From Clostridium sp. CAG:762 (GTDB lineage Bacteria > Bacillota_I > Bacilli_A > RF39 > UBA660): a stretch of DNA of 64,000 bases. Position numbers and translations under genes: made by a program. This document shows, one piece after another, positions 8,708-16,648 of the stretch; position 1 is the first letter of the stretch, and every line of letters starts with the position of its first letter. The notes beneath the pieces were generated by a model that made no database searches, was not told where the DNA came from, and was given only the letters and a program-made list of their open reading frames with translations. Where the stretch lies: assembly GCA_000432575.1 (NCBI GenBank), contig HF996836.1:3863-67862 (forward strand), read 5' to 3'.

Positions 8708-9946
8708 CTAATTAAAATTAAACATTAACCATTCTGGTTTGATAAGCATTAGAATGCCTATTGCTATTAATAAAATACCCCCGATTAGTTTAGATAGTTT
8801 TCCATATTTGGTAGAAAAACCTGTTAGTTCTAACGATATCATTGCTACGGTAAAGACAATAATGTCGTCTAACATAAAGAAGATTACATATAAGATAATA
8901 TATAAATAGTATTCTAAATTGCTTAGATTATTCATGTTAAGTATTTCAATGTACATGACAGGTAATCCTGCTGAACAAGCTAGTTCTACTAGGTTAACGG
9001 TTATTGCTAAGGAGATAATACCAAGTAGTGCTAAGATAAAACTTTTTTCATGAGTGAATTTCTTTATTTTATCAAATATTTTTGCTCTTTTTTTATCGTC
9101 TATGACATTGCATCCTGTTTCTTTTCTGGTTTTTAGATAACTATAAAAATTAATGCTCCCGCCGATTAGGGCGATGATGGCAATGATGGTTCTAAATAAT
9201 GTTACTTTGGTAATGATGCTTGTGATGTTTAGCCATGCTACCATGAATAAGAAATATATTAGGGATGATGTTATTATAAATGCTAGGCCTAATGACCACA
9301 TTCTTTTTTTATCTTTCATGCCAAGAAGCATGCTGATTAGGAATAGTAAAACCCACATGGCGCATGGATTAAAGCCATCTAATAAGCCAATTATTATGGT
9401 TACTAAAGGTATTGCTAGATTTTTTAAATTTATTTTGCCAATTAAAGGGATATTTACTATTTTGTTGTTTTTTTCTTCTTTTATTAAATCGTCAATGTTG
9501 TCTTTGGTATTGTTATTTATTTCTTCTTTAGGCAATTCTATATTCCCCATATATTCTCCTACTATGTCTTTGTATCCAGTTTTGGAATATACTTCGATTA
9601 TTTCTACAAATTCTTTTTTGGTATTTTCTTCACTGTAACCTGAATAATACTTTTCTCCAATAACGGTAAATGGTACTGTTTTTATTTTGATGTTAAAGTG
9701 ATTTTCTACTTTTTTTAGCAATTCGTATGCTTCTTGAGTAGAAGTTTCGTGTTTATACACTTTTAAGTTATTGTATTTTTTTTCTAATTCATTAATTACT
9801 TTTATTTCTTTTGCACAATGATGGCATACTTTAGAATAAAATAGATGGATATTAACAATATTTTCTTCTAGTGCTTTAGTGCTAGGTATAAAGGTAAATA
9901 ATGCTAAGACTAAAATAACTATATATTTTATATACTTATTTTTCAT
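8708..9946 (-). CDS. Thioredoxin-like domain fused to DsbD/CcdA-type membrane domain
   Basis: 412 aa from the ATG at 9946, preferred because it begins the signal sequence MKNKYIKYIVILVLALF and follows the preceding stop directly; a longer form from 9979 would overlap that gene. After the signal peptide comes a thioredoxin-like region with VCHHC (Cys41, Cys44), then about six membrane helices with a proline/cysteine pattern (GFNPCAM near 198, ACSAGLPVMY near 325) typical of CcdA/DsbD thiol-electron carriers. It probably passes reducing equivalents across the membrane to exported thiols. The adjacent small thioredoxin (WCPGC) is a natural cytoplasmic partner. Confidence 0.8.
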   Translation of the reverse strand: MKNKYIKYIVILVLALFTFIPSTKALEENIVNIHLFYSKVCHHCAKEIKVINELEKKYNNLKVYKHETSTQEAYELLKKVENHFNIKIKTVPFTVIGEKYYSGYSEENTKKEFVEIIEVYSKTGYKDIVGEYMGNIELPKEEINNNTKDNIDDLIKEEKNNKIVNIPLIGKINLKNLAIPLVTIIIGLLDGFNPCAMWVLLFLISMLLGMKDKKRMWSLGLAFIITSSLIYFLFMVAWLNITSIITKVTLFRTIIAIIALIGGSINFYSYLKTRKETGCNVIDDKKRAKIFDKIKKFTHEKSFILALLGIISLAITVNLVELACSAGLPVMYIEILNMNNLSNLEYYLYIILYVIFFMLDDIIVFTVAMISLELTGFSTKYGKLSKLIGGILLIAIGILMLIKPEWLMFNFN

Positions 9947-9947
9947 T

Positions 9948-10214
9948 TTAAAAACCTCTATATTTATTAATTGTTTCAATTAATTTATCATAAGATATTT
10001 CTCCAATTAATCTTTCTACTTCTTCTTCTTTGTTTAAAAATATAGTTACGGGTAAAATTTTACCTATGTTATATTTATTTACCATGTCTGTATCTATATC
10101 ATAGTCATAATTAGTAATATCAAGATCAGGTATTTCATTACATACTTTTTTCCATCTTGATTTCATTACTAAGCAACCAGGACACCATATTGCATTAAAT
10201 TTAATTATTTTCAT
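9948..10214 (-). CDS. Small thioredoxin-like protein
   Basis: 88 aa, single thioredoxin-fold domain with the active-site motif WCPGC at residues 11-15 and a cis-proline region (ILPVTIFL) near 55. No signal peptide, so cytoplasmic. Start supported by GAGGTAATTT before the ATG. Its TAA is 1 nt from the next ATG (DsbD-like protein), suggesting they work as a pair. Confidence 0.82.
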   Translation of the reverse strand: MKIIKFNAIWCPGCLVMKSRWKKVCNEIPDLDITNYDYDIDTDMVNKYNIGKILPVTIFLNKEEEVERLIGEISYDKLIETINKYRGF

Positions 10215-10226
10215 AAATTACCTCAC

Positions 10227-11348
10227 TCATAAATTTAGTTTATTTATACATTCATCAAATGTAGATAGGAAATAATCAATTTCACTTTCTGTTGTCATAC
10301 AAGATATGCTAATTCTTAGAGTCGTATTTGATAATTCATAATCGTTGGTTAAAGCAAATACACTTTTAGATATTGAATCACTTTTGGAACAAGCACTTTT
10401 GGTAGATATATATATTTCTTTTTCTTCTAGGGCATGAATGAATGTTTCTGGTTTGATGTTTTTTAAACTAAAATTAATGGTATGAGGAATGGAATTATTA
10501 GTACTATTTATATGAACGTTTTTGTATGTACTAAGTTTTTCTTTTACTCTATCACTTAATTTTTCTATATAGTCATAATTTTTATCTACGTTTGGAATGC
10601 TTAATTCTAGGGCTTTAGTAAGTCCTGCGATTAAAGGTAATGGTGGTGTGCCACTTCTATAGGGGGTTGTACTTTTTCCTCCGTGAATGAGTGGCTCAAT
10701 TACAATGTTTTCTTTTTTTATTAGTAATCCTATACCTTTTGGTCCGAACAATTTATGGGCTGACATACTAGCTAAATCAATGTTGTTAAAATCAATATCT
10801 ATTTTACCTAGAGCTTGGGTACAATCTACATGAAAAAAGCATTTTGGATAATTTTTTAAGATATTGGCAATTTCATTTATTGGTTCTTTGAGTCCTATTT
10901 CACTGTCAACAGCACATATGCTAACTAGAATTGTATCGTCTCTAAGGAGGCTTTTTAGGTGTTCTATATCTACTAAACCATTTTCTTTGATTTTAACAAA
11001 ATCTACTTCAAAGCCTAAATCACTTAAATAGTTTAAGGGAGCTATAATAGAAGAGTGTTCTAAATATGTGGTTATGATGTGTTTACCACGATTTTGATAT
11101 TTTAAACATATTCCTTTAATTGCTGTGTTGTTTGATTCACTAGCACCAGAGGTATATATGATTTCACTTGGTTTTACTTTGAGTAAATTACTAATTATTT
11201 TGGTACATTTATCTTCTAATTCTTTACTTTTTACCCCTAAGGAGTGTAAGGAATTGGAATTTCCAGGATACTCTAAAGATACTTTGTTATATATATCTAA
11301 TACTTCTTTTCTAATTGGCGTGGTTGCCGAGTAATCTAAATATGTCAT
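10227..11348 (-). CDS. Cysteine desulfurase (NifS/IscS family)
   Basis: 373 aa PLP enzyme that removes sulfur from cysteine for Fe-S clusters or thiolated tRNA. Seen: LDYSATTP at the N-terminus, ASESNN near 69, HVDCTQALGKI near 173, PLP lysine Lys199 in SAHKLFGPKG, and catalytic Cys320 in STKSACS. The short loop after the cysteine fits class I/II intermediates; no scaffold gene is next to it. The RBS (GAGGAAGTG) lies inside the end of the PduL-like gene, so the two are coupled. Which acceptor it serves (IscU, ThiI, MnmA) is not shown here. Confidence 0.9.
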   Translation of the reverse strand: MTYLDYSATTPIRKEVLDIYNKVSLEYPGNSNSLHSLGVKSKELEDKCTKIISNLLKVKPSEIIYTSGASESNNTAIKGICLKYQNRGKHIITTYLEHSSIIAPLNYLSDLGFEVDFVKIKENGLVDIEHLKSLLRDDTILVSICAVDSEIGLKEPINEIANILKNYPKCFFHVDCTQALGKIDIDFNNIDLASMSAHKLFGPKGIGLLIKKENIVIEPLIHGGKSTTPYRSGTPPLPLIAGLTKALELSIPNVDKNYDYIEKLSDRVKEKLSTYKNVHINSTNNSIPHTINFSLKNIKPETFIHALEEKEIYISTKSACSKSDSISKSVFALTNDYELSNTTLRISISCMTTESEIDYFLSTFDECINKLNL

Positions 11349-11350
11349 TT

Positions 11351-11914
11351 TTACACTTCCTCATCTATAATTCTTACGTAATCTCCGTTTTTTAAATCGA
11401 AGGCATTGGCATCATCGGTATCTAAATGAAGTTCAAAATGATAACCTTTGCCTTTTTTGATATATACATTATCCATAATACCACCTTTTATTGTATTGAC
11501 AATAACACTAACTTTTTGGCCATCATGATATGTATCGTCAATATTGTTAACATGGATATGTCTAACTGCTAAGATGCAACATTTTTTGGTGACTTTGCCT
11601 TTTGGTCCTACAATAGTAACAACACTGGCATCTTCAAAATGACCTGATGAAGCATATGCAGGATTAATTTTTAATGTATAGGTGTCTGTTTTAGAGACTT
11701 CTACTTGTGTATAATTACGAAATGGTCCTAAAACTCTTACATTGTTTAGGGTACCTGCTTCTGTTTTTATAGTTACAACATCGTTTGATGCAAACTCATC
11801 ATCTTGTGATAAATCGTTTCTTTTTGTTAAATGACTATTTTTCCCAAATAATATTTCATAATCACTTTCAAGTAAATGAACGTGTCTATTAGAAACTCCT
11901 ACTCTTATATTCAT
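11351..11914 (-). CDS. pduL: PduL-type phosphate acyltransferase
   Basis: 187 aa, close to PduL length without a long microcompartment-targeting leader. Motifs: VGVSNRHVHL at 5-14, RNYTQVEVS near 66, AVRHIH near 116 and FELHLDTDDANAF near 155, supplying the histidines for the zinc sites. PduL interconverts acyl-CoA and acyl-phosphate; outside microcompartments it replaces Pta in acetate formation. No shell-protein genes are nearby, so a housekeeping phosphotransacetylase role is inferred. Confidence 0.88.
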   Translation of the reverse strand: MNIRVGVSNRHVHLLESDYEILFGKNSHLTKRNDLSQDDEFASNDVVTIKTEAGTLNNVRVLGPFRNYTQVEVSKTDTYTLKINPAYASSGHFEDASVVTIVGPKGKVTKKCCILAVRHIHVNNIDDTYHDGQKVSVIVNTIKGGIMDNVYIKKGKGYHFELHLDTDDANAFDLKNGDYVRIIDEEV

Positions 11915-11985
11915 ATAATCACCTTCAACCTTAAAAACATTATACTACATTTTTTTTGTTTTATAAAGAAAAAATCTAGTATTTT

Positions 11986-12013
11986 CATATTTTACTTAAC
12001 TTATTCATATAAT
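11986..12013 (+). promoter_or_regulatory. Candidate SigE-type promoter of gerQ
   Basis: TCATATT at 11985-11991 and CATATAAT at 12006-12013 match the sporulation SigE -35 (ATA) and -10 (CATANNNT) with a 16-bp spacing, just before the gerQ ribosome site. gerQ is a SigE gene in Bacillus. Confidence 0.5.
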
Positions 12014-12035
12014 TTTTAAAGAAAGGAATGATTTT

Positions 12036-12398
12036 ATGAACAATGGTTATTATGGTAGTAATCCTACTTTCCCTGGTACTGGTTTAAATAATAATACTAT
12101 TCCAAACCAACAAAGTGTACCTAGTTATGAGGCTCAAAATGTTTTCACTAATGATGAGGAGATGTCATATATTGAGAACATTCTTAGGTTAAATAAGGGG
12201 AAAATGGCTAAAGTATATGTAACAATTCCTGGTAGTGAAGATTATAAGGATAAACTTTTTACAGGAGTAATTGAACAAGCTGGAAGAGATCATATTATCT
12301 TAAGTAATCCTACTAATGGGGAATGGTATTTAATTTTAATGATTTACTTGGATTTTGTTACATTTGAAGAGCCAATTAAATTTATTAAAGAGTTTTAG
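12036..12398 (+). CDS. gerQ: GerQ spore coat protein
   Basis: 120 aa. A flexible Asn/Gly/Pro-rich N-terminus (residues 1-35) is followed by the conserved GerQ domain: EMSYIENILRLNKGK, then GVIEQAGRDHIILSNP and GEWYLILMIYLDFVTFEEP. GerQ is an inner-coat protein needed to place the cortex lytic enzyme CwlJ, and is cross-linked by transglutaminase. RBS AAAGGAATG fits the ATG. cwlJ is not adjacent, but ung is close, as in Bacillus. A SigE-like promoter precedes it. Confidence 0.9.
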   Translation: MNNGYYGSNPTFPGTGLNNNTIPNQQSVPSYEAQNVFTNDEEMSYIENILRLNKGKMAKVYVTIPGSEDYKDKLFTGVIEQAGRDHIILSNPTNGEWYLILMIYLDFVTFEEPIKFIKEF

Positions 12399-12427
12399 TT
12401 GAAAAAATAGTTTTATTTTGCTATAAT
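12399..12427 (+). promoter_or_regulatory. Promoter of the LemA-like gene
   Basis: TTGAAA (12399-12404), 17-bp spacer, TATAAT (12422-12427). The -10 overlaps the first possible ATG (12426), so the real start must be downstream at 12447. Confidence 0.8.
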
Positions 12428-12446
12428 GTTTTTAGGATGTGAGAAT

Positions 12447-12995
12447 ATGGACTTACTTTTTATATATTTATTAATTACTGTACTTATTATCTGTGGTCTT
12501 GTTGCTTTTTACATGGTTATTTATAATAAATTTCAGGAATCAATTATTAGAATAAATGAAGCAGAGGCTAATATTGATACTCTTTTAAGGAGTAAGTATG
12601 ATGATTTAAATAAGGCTATGGCTATTATAAAAGGGAATGTTAAAATTGAGAAAGAAATATTTGAGGATATTATTAAACTAAGGTCAAGAAAAATAAGTAA
12701 TTTTGAATTGGATAGGCAATTGGTTCTAGCCACGAATGAATTTACTAGTTTAAAGACTGAATATAAGGAACTAGAAAAAAGTGAGGAAATAAAAAAGATA
12801 TCTGTTTCATTAAAGGAAATAGATGATAAATTGGATACTTTAAAAAAATATTATGACAAGAATATTACTAAATATAATAAATTAGTAAGAACTTTTCCTA
12901 ATAATATTGTGGCTCTTATTTGTAAATATGAAGAAAAATTATTCTATGACAAAAAAGATATGAGTGATGATGATTATAATGATTTCAAATTATGA
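12447..12995 (+). CDS. LemA-like membrane-anchored coiled-coil protein
   Basis: 182 aa from the ATG at 12447; the longer form from 12426 would begin inside the promoter -10. One N-terminal transmembrane helix (MDLLFIYLLITVLIICGLV), then long helices with the LemA-type ending YNKLVRTFPNNIVALICKYE. The LemA family consists of helical membrane-anchored proteins of unclear role, sometimes linked to cell-envelope proteases. It is more lysine-rich than most members. The TGA stop lies inside a terminator hairpin shared with ung. Confidence 0.75.
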   Translation: MDLLFIYLLITVLIICGLVAFYMVIYNKFQESIIRINEAEANIDTLLRSKYDDLNKAMAIIKGNVKIEKEIFEDIIKLRSRKISNFELDRQLVLATNEFTSLKTEYKELEKSEEIKKISVSLKEIDDKLDTLKKYYDKNITKYNKLVRTFPNNIVALICKYEEKLFYDKKDMSDDDYNDFKL

Positions 12996-13007
12996 AATCA
13001 TTTTTTT
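12981..13007 (+). terminator. Terminator between LemA-like gene and ung
   Basis: GATTTCA (12981-12987) pairs with TGAAATC (12993-12999), followed by ATTTTTTT. It overlaps the stop codons of both convergent genes. Confidence 0.8.
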
Positions 13008-13669
13008 ATTCTCCAATCTATTTCTTTGATACCATTTGCTTTTAAGAAATTGTTTGTCTTTGAAAATGGTTTGCTTCCAAAAAAACCGTTTGAGGCTGAA
13101 AATGGTGATGGATGTGTCGATTCAATTACTAAATGTCTAGGATTAGTAATTAAATTTTTTTTACTTCGGGCAAAAGAGCCCCACAAAAGAAAGACAACTG
13201 GTGTTTCTTTTTCATTTACTTTTTTAATAATGGCATCAGTAAATAGTTCCCAACCCATGTTTTTATGTGAGGCTGGTTTATCTTTGGTAACGGTTAAAAC
13301 AGCATTTAAGAGTAGAACTCCTTGTTTCGCCCATGGTTCTAAATTTCCTGTTTTAGCTATTTCACAACCTAAATCATTGTACAACTCTTTATAAATGTTT
13401 TGTAATGAAGGCGGTATTCTTACCCCATCGTTTACGGAGAACGATAGTCCGTTTGCTTCCCCTATTCCATGATATGGGTCTTGTCCTAAAATAACTACTT
13501 TGACATCATTATAATCAGTCATGGTAAGTGCGGACAAGATATGATTTTTAGGAGGAAATACAGTTTCTTCTTGATATATCTTGTTTACAAATTTAACTAA
13601 ATTAATAAAATACTCTTTTTTATATTCACTATCTAATACTTTATCCCAATTGTTTCCTACAAATACCAT
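12998..13669 (-). CDS. ung: Uracil-DNA glycosylase
   Basis: 223 aa from the ATG at 13669, chosen because it follows the prepilin stop (TAGTATG) with an AAGGA upstream; a start at 13690 would overlap. Removes uracil from DNA in base-excision repair. Motif A GQDPYHG carries the catalytic Asp64; then ANGLSFSV, LLNAVLTV, and HPSPFSA near 185 with the catalytic histidine. Transcribed with the prepilin-like gene from one promoter that carries the same operator-like palindrome as uvrA and uvrB, suggesting damage control. Confidence 0.96.
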   Translation of the reverse strand: MVFVGNNWDKVLDSEYKKEYFINLVKFVNKIYQEETVFPPKNHILSALTMTDYNDVKVVILGQDPYHGIGEANGLSFSVNDGVRIPPSLQNIYKELYNDLGCEIAKTGNLEPWAKQGVLLLNAVLTVTKDKPASHKNMGWELFTDAIIKKVNEKETPVVFLLWGSFARSKKNLITNPRHLVIESTHPSPFSASNGFFGSKPFSKTNNFLKANGIKEIDWRIKK

Positions 13670-13670
13670 A

Positions 13671-14222
13671 CTACTCACATTCCTTATCATTAATTATATA
13701 ACTATACTTATAACTATATTCATCATAATTTATTTCTACTTTTAAGCATGTGCTTACATCTTTATTATCTACACTTCTAATTACTCTTTTGTCTTTGTTA
13801 CCTTTTAAAAATCCATTGTAAATAAGTTCTATGGCACTTATGGTGGTTTTATCATATATAGCTGTACAGGTATAAGGTATCAATATAACAGTATCTTTTT
13901 TAATTAGATAATTATTTTCACATTCATTCATTCCAATACTACTACATATTAATTCATTACTTATATTATATTTATTACTAATATCATTAATTTTGCTATC
14001 TTTATCTATTAGATAAACTTTATATAAACTGGATGAGGTGCTACATTCATTCACATAACTTTCGGCACCAGTTTTCATGTTTTCTTTTAACATTTCATAT
14101 GTTTTTTTATTACCTAGATTGATTTTTTTTATAACATCTGGCATTGTGAAAACTAAAACTAATCCTAATATTACTAGTACTCCAAGTAATTCTATTAAAG
14201 TAAATCCTTTCTTATTTGACAT
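13671..14222 (-). CDS. Type IV prepilin-like protein
   Basis: 183 aa. Starts with MSNKKGFTLIELLGVLVILG, a class-III signal sequence: prepilin peptidase would cut after Gly6 and methylate the next residue; Glu at +5 is present. The rest is a pseudopilin-like head with cysteines in ECSTS, ICSSIGMNEC and TCLKV that may form disulfides. No comG-type assembly genes are in the window. Its stop is 1 nt from ung. It may be a competence or secretion minor pilin; the exact class is not clear. Confidence 0.8.
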   Translation of the reverse strand: MSNKKGFTLIELLGVLVILGLVLVFTMPDVIKKINLGNKKTYEMLKENMKTGAESYVNECSTSSSLYKVYLIDKDSKINDISNKYNISNELICSSIGMNECENNYLIKKDTVILIPYTCTAIYDKTTISAIELIYNGFLKGNKDKRVIRSVDNKDVSTCLKVEINYDEYSYKYSYIINDKECE

Positions 14223-14249
14223 ATTATCACATCTTTCTAAATCAATTTA

Positions 14250-14278
14250 ATTATAATATAATATTATACTAATGTCAA
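14250..14278 (-). promoter_or_regulatory. Promoter of the prepilin-ung operon
   Basis: Minus strand TTGACA (14273-14278), 17-bp spacer, TATAAT (14250-14255): consensus SigA promoter. Confidence 0.88.
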
Positions 14279-14287
14279 GTATTGTTT

Positions 14288-14301
14288 CAAACAAATGTAT
14301 G
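14288..14301 (-). promoter_or_regulatory. LexA-like operator, prepilin-ung
   Basis: CAAACAAATGTATG on the plus strand, an imperfect palindrome of form CAnACAnnTGTnTG, 9 bp upstream of the -35. The same 14-mer, inverted, precedes uvrA. Confidence 0.6.
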
Positions 14302-14314
14302 AAGTAAGTAATGT

Positions 14315-14345
14315 AAAAAAGATACTAGTTTTTATTCTTAGTATC
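14315..14345 (-). terminator. Terminator of the sigG-ylmC transcript
   Basis: Minus strand GATACTA / TAGTATC stem followed by TTTTTT; the stem includes the last codons of ylmC. Confidence 0.75.
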
Positions 14346-14561
14346 TACTAAAATAATATCTTCCCCAATTTTAAGTATTTGCATCCATTTAACCTCATAT
14401 TCTTCTTTGCTACTTAAGATTTTTCTATTAAATCCTCTTTCAATGACCATACTATTAATTTTGCCATTAGATGGATCAATAACAATATCAATAATTTTAC
14501 CTACTTTTTTGCCATCAACAATATCGATAATCTCTTTGCTTTGTAAATCGGATAGACGCAT
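14325..14561 (-). CDS. YlmC/YmxH family PRC-barrel protein
   Basis: 78 aa, a single PRC-barrel-like domain: MRLSDLQSKEIIDIVDGKKVGKI then INSMVIERG. Members are small proteins found next to sigG or other sporulation genes in Firmicutes; deletion phenotypes are slight and the function is not settled. It directly follows sigG (32 nt gap) and ends in a terminator, forming a two-gene unit. Confidence 0.85.
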   Translation of the reverse strand: MRLSDLQSKEIIDIVDGKKVGKIIDIVIDPSNGKINSMVIERGFNRKILSSKEEYEVKWMQILKIGEDIILVDTKNKN

Positions 14562-14593
14562 AGTACCACCTAATTAAATATATGTAATTATTT

Positions 14594-15367
14594 TTATTTA
14601 ATTAGTTTTTTAATATTAGTAATAGCATTTTTTTCAATTCTTGATATTTGGGCTTGGCTAATACCTAGTTCATCAGCAATTTCCATTTGAGTTTTACCAA
14701 TTATAAATCTTTCGTTTAATATTTTTCTTTCTCTTTTTTTTAATTTTTCTAAGGCTTTGCTTAAGGCAATTTTTGTTTCTAACTCATATTCATCTTTTTG
14801 GTTAGATATTTGGTCATATAAATAGATAGTGTCTCCTCCATCGTTATAAATAGGTTCATACATACTAATGGGACTAGATAAGGAGTCGAGGGCATTAACA
14901 ATATCATATTCACTTACATTAAGAATATTTGCAATTTCTTTATTAGTAGGATAATTACCATTTTTATCTTGCATTTCTTCTCTTAATTTTAATGTTTTGT
15001 ATGCAATGTCTTTGATACTTCTGGAAATTCTAAGTGCATTATTATCTCTTAGATATCTTTTTATTTCTCCACTTATCATGGGGACTGCATAAGTACTAAG
15101 TTTTAATCCATAAGATAAATCGAAATTATCGATGGCTTTTATTAAGCCAATAACGCCAACTTGAAATAAATCATCCATATTTTCGTTTCTACTTGAGAAA
15201 GATCTTAATATGCTAAGTACTAATTTTAAATTGCCATTTATGAGTTCTTCTTTAGCAAATATGTCTCCTTCTTTCATTCTTTTAAATAAGTTAATCATTT
15301 CTTCATTACTTAAAACTTTAATATTAGCAGTATTTACGTTTGCTATTTGTACTTTATGACGTGGCAT
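14594..15367 (-). CDS. sigG: RNA polymerase sigma-G, late forespore
   Basis: 257 aa. Strong alignment with Bacillus SigG: MPRHKVQIANVNT (compare MSRNKVEICGVDT), NGNLKLVLS, DDLFQVGVIGLIKAIDNFDLS, STYAVPMISGEIKRYLRDNN in region 2, and GKTQMEIADELGISQAQISRIEK as the region 4.2 helix-turn-helix. SigG drives forespore genes after engulfment. RBS AAAGGAGA before the ATG. The usual upstream sigF/spoIIA or spoIIGA/sigE genes are not adjacent. Followed by ylmC, as in many Clostridia. Confidence 0.95.
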   Translation of the reverse strand: MPRHKVQIANVNTANIKVLSNEEMINLFKRMKEGDIFAKEELINGNLKLVLSILRSFSSRNENMDDLFQVGVIGLIKAIDNFDLSYGLKLSTYAVPMISGEIKRYLRDNNALRISRSIKDIAYKTLKLREEMQDKNGNYPTNKEIANILNVSEYDIVNALDSLSSPISMYEPIYNDGGDTIYLYDQISNQKDEYELETKIALSKALEKLKKRERKILNERFIIGKTQMEIADELGISQAQISRIEKNAITNIKKLIK

Positions 15368-15434
15368 AAAAATCTCCTTTCATAGAAATATTGCTATAAA
15401 AAGAAATTTATTATACATATATTTTATTATTTTG

Positions 15435-15498
15435 TTTTTGCTACTTGCAATTTTAGTTTTTAAGAATGTTTTTTTTAGAACTAAAACGGCATAGCAAA
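15435..15498. repeat. Dispersed element, copy 3, as inverted pair
   Basis: Plus-strand arm TTTTTGCTACTTGCAATTTT (15435-15454 and beyond) faces a minus-strand arm TTTTTTAGAACTAAAACGGC plus ATAGCAAA (15471-15498), so the copy could fold into a hairpin. It lies just after dnaJ's terminator. Confidence 0.6.
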
Positions 15499-15499
15499 T

Positions 15500-15533
15500 G
15501 AAAAAAAGAAAAATACAATTATAAGTATTCTTC
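15500..15533 (-). terminator. Probable terminator after dnaJ
   Basis: GAATAC-type stem (one mismatch) around AATTATAA, followed on the minus strand by TTTTTCTTTTTTT. Confidence 0.55.
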
Positions 15534-16640
15534 TTATTTTAAATAATTTCTATATTTTTTAAAGGCATCATGTTTTTCTAACTCATTATTATCTAAACTT
15601 TCAAATATTCTTTTTTGTTCTCTTGATAGTTTTTCTGGAATGATGACATTTAGGATAACATACATATCACCATATCTTTTATTAGAAACATTTTGCATAC
15701 CTTTTCCTTTTAATCTTAACTTATCACCATTTTGTGAACCATCTGGAATGGTTAAGTTAACAAGGCCATATGCTGTAGGAACTTCTTTTTTGCATCCTAA
15801 TACTGCTTCTTTTATTGTTAATGGTATAGTTACATAAATATCGTCATCTTTTCTTTGAAAAAATTCATGCTTTTTGACGGTAAATTCAATATATAGGTCT
15901 CCTTGTCTTCCTCCGTTGATACCAGCTTCACCTTTTCCGGCAAGTCTTAATCTGTTACCATCGTCTACTCCTGCGGGAATAGTTACTGTAATTGTCTTGT
16001 TTTTCTTTACTGTTCCAATTCCTTTACAAGTACTACATTTTCTTTCGTATGTTTTACCTTTTCCTTTACATTCTGGACAGGTTATTTTAGTAAGAAAACT
16101 CCCAAATAATGTTCTTTGTTCGGTTGCAATAGTTCCTGAACCATGGCATTTATCACAGGTATGAAAATCAAAGCCACCTTTACCATTACACTCACTGCAT
16201 TCTTCGGTAACATCTAAATTAATATCTCTAGTGGTACCATTTACAGCTTCCATGAAGTCAATGCTCATACGGTATAAAATGTCATTGCCATCTCTAGCAC
16301 TTGAAGTATTGCTTCTTCTACTAGAGGAAAAACCAAAACCTGACAATATATCATCAAATATATCATTCATGCCTCCAAAGTCAAAACCTTCAAAGCCTGA
16401 GAAACCTCCACTGGCATTTGTGAATGCAGAATGTCCAAATTGATCATATTTGCTTCTTTTGTCTTTATCACTTAATACAGCATATGCTTCTTGTACTTCT
16501 TTAAATTTTGCTTCAGCATCAGGTTCTTTGCAAACATCAGGGTGATATTTTTTTGCTAATTTACGGAAAGCACTTTTTATTTCATCATCAGTTGCATTTT
16601 TAGAAACTCCTAAAACCTCATAATAATCTTTTTTATTCAT
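15534..16640 (-). CDS. dnaJ: Chaperone DnaJ
   Basis: 368 aa, normal length. J-domain at 1-65 with HPD ([11 protein letters not shown] near 33), a Gly/Phe-rich stretch near 75-105, then a zinc domain with four CxxCxGxG repeats ([32 protein letters not shown], about 140-210) and the C-terminal substrate domain. Hsp40 co-chaperone that stimulates DnaK ATPase. It lies 8 nt after pepF, which separates it from dnaK, an unusual order. Confidence 0.97.
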   Translation of the reverse strand: MNKKDYYEVLGVSKNATDDEIKSAFRKLAKKYHPDVCKEPDAEAKFKEVQEAYAVLSDKDKRSKYDQFGHSAFTNASGGFSGFEGFDFGGMNDIFDDILSGFGFSSSRRSNTSSARDGNDILYRMSIDFMEAVNGTTRDINLDVTEECSECNGKGGFDFHTCDKCHGSGTIATEQRTLFGSFLTKITCPECKGKGKTYERKCSTCKGIGTVKKNKTITVTIPAGVDDGNRLRLAGKGEAGINGGRQGDLYIEFTVKKHEFFQRKDDDIYVTIPLTIKEAVLGCKKEVPTAYGLVNLTIPDGSQNGDKLRLKGKGMQNVSNKRYGDMYVILNVIIPEKLSREQKRIFESLDNNELEKHDAFKKYRNYLK

Positions 16641-16648
16641 AATATAAC

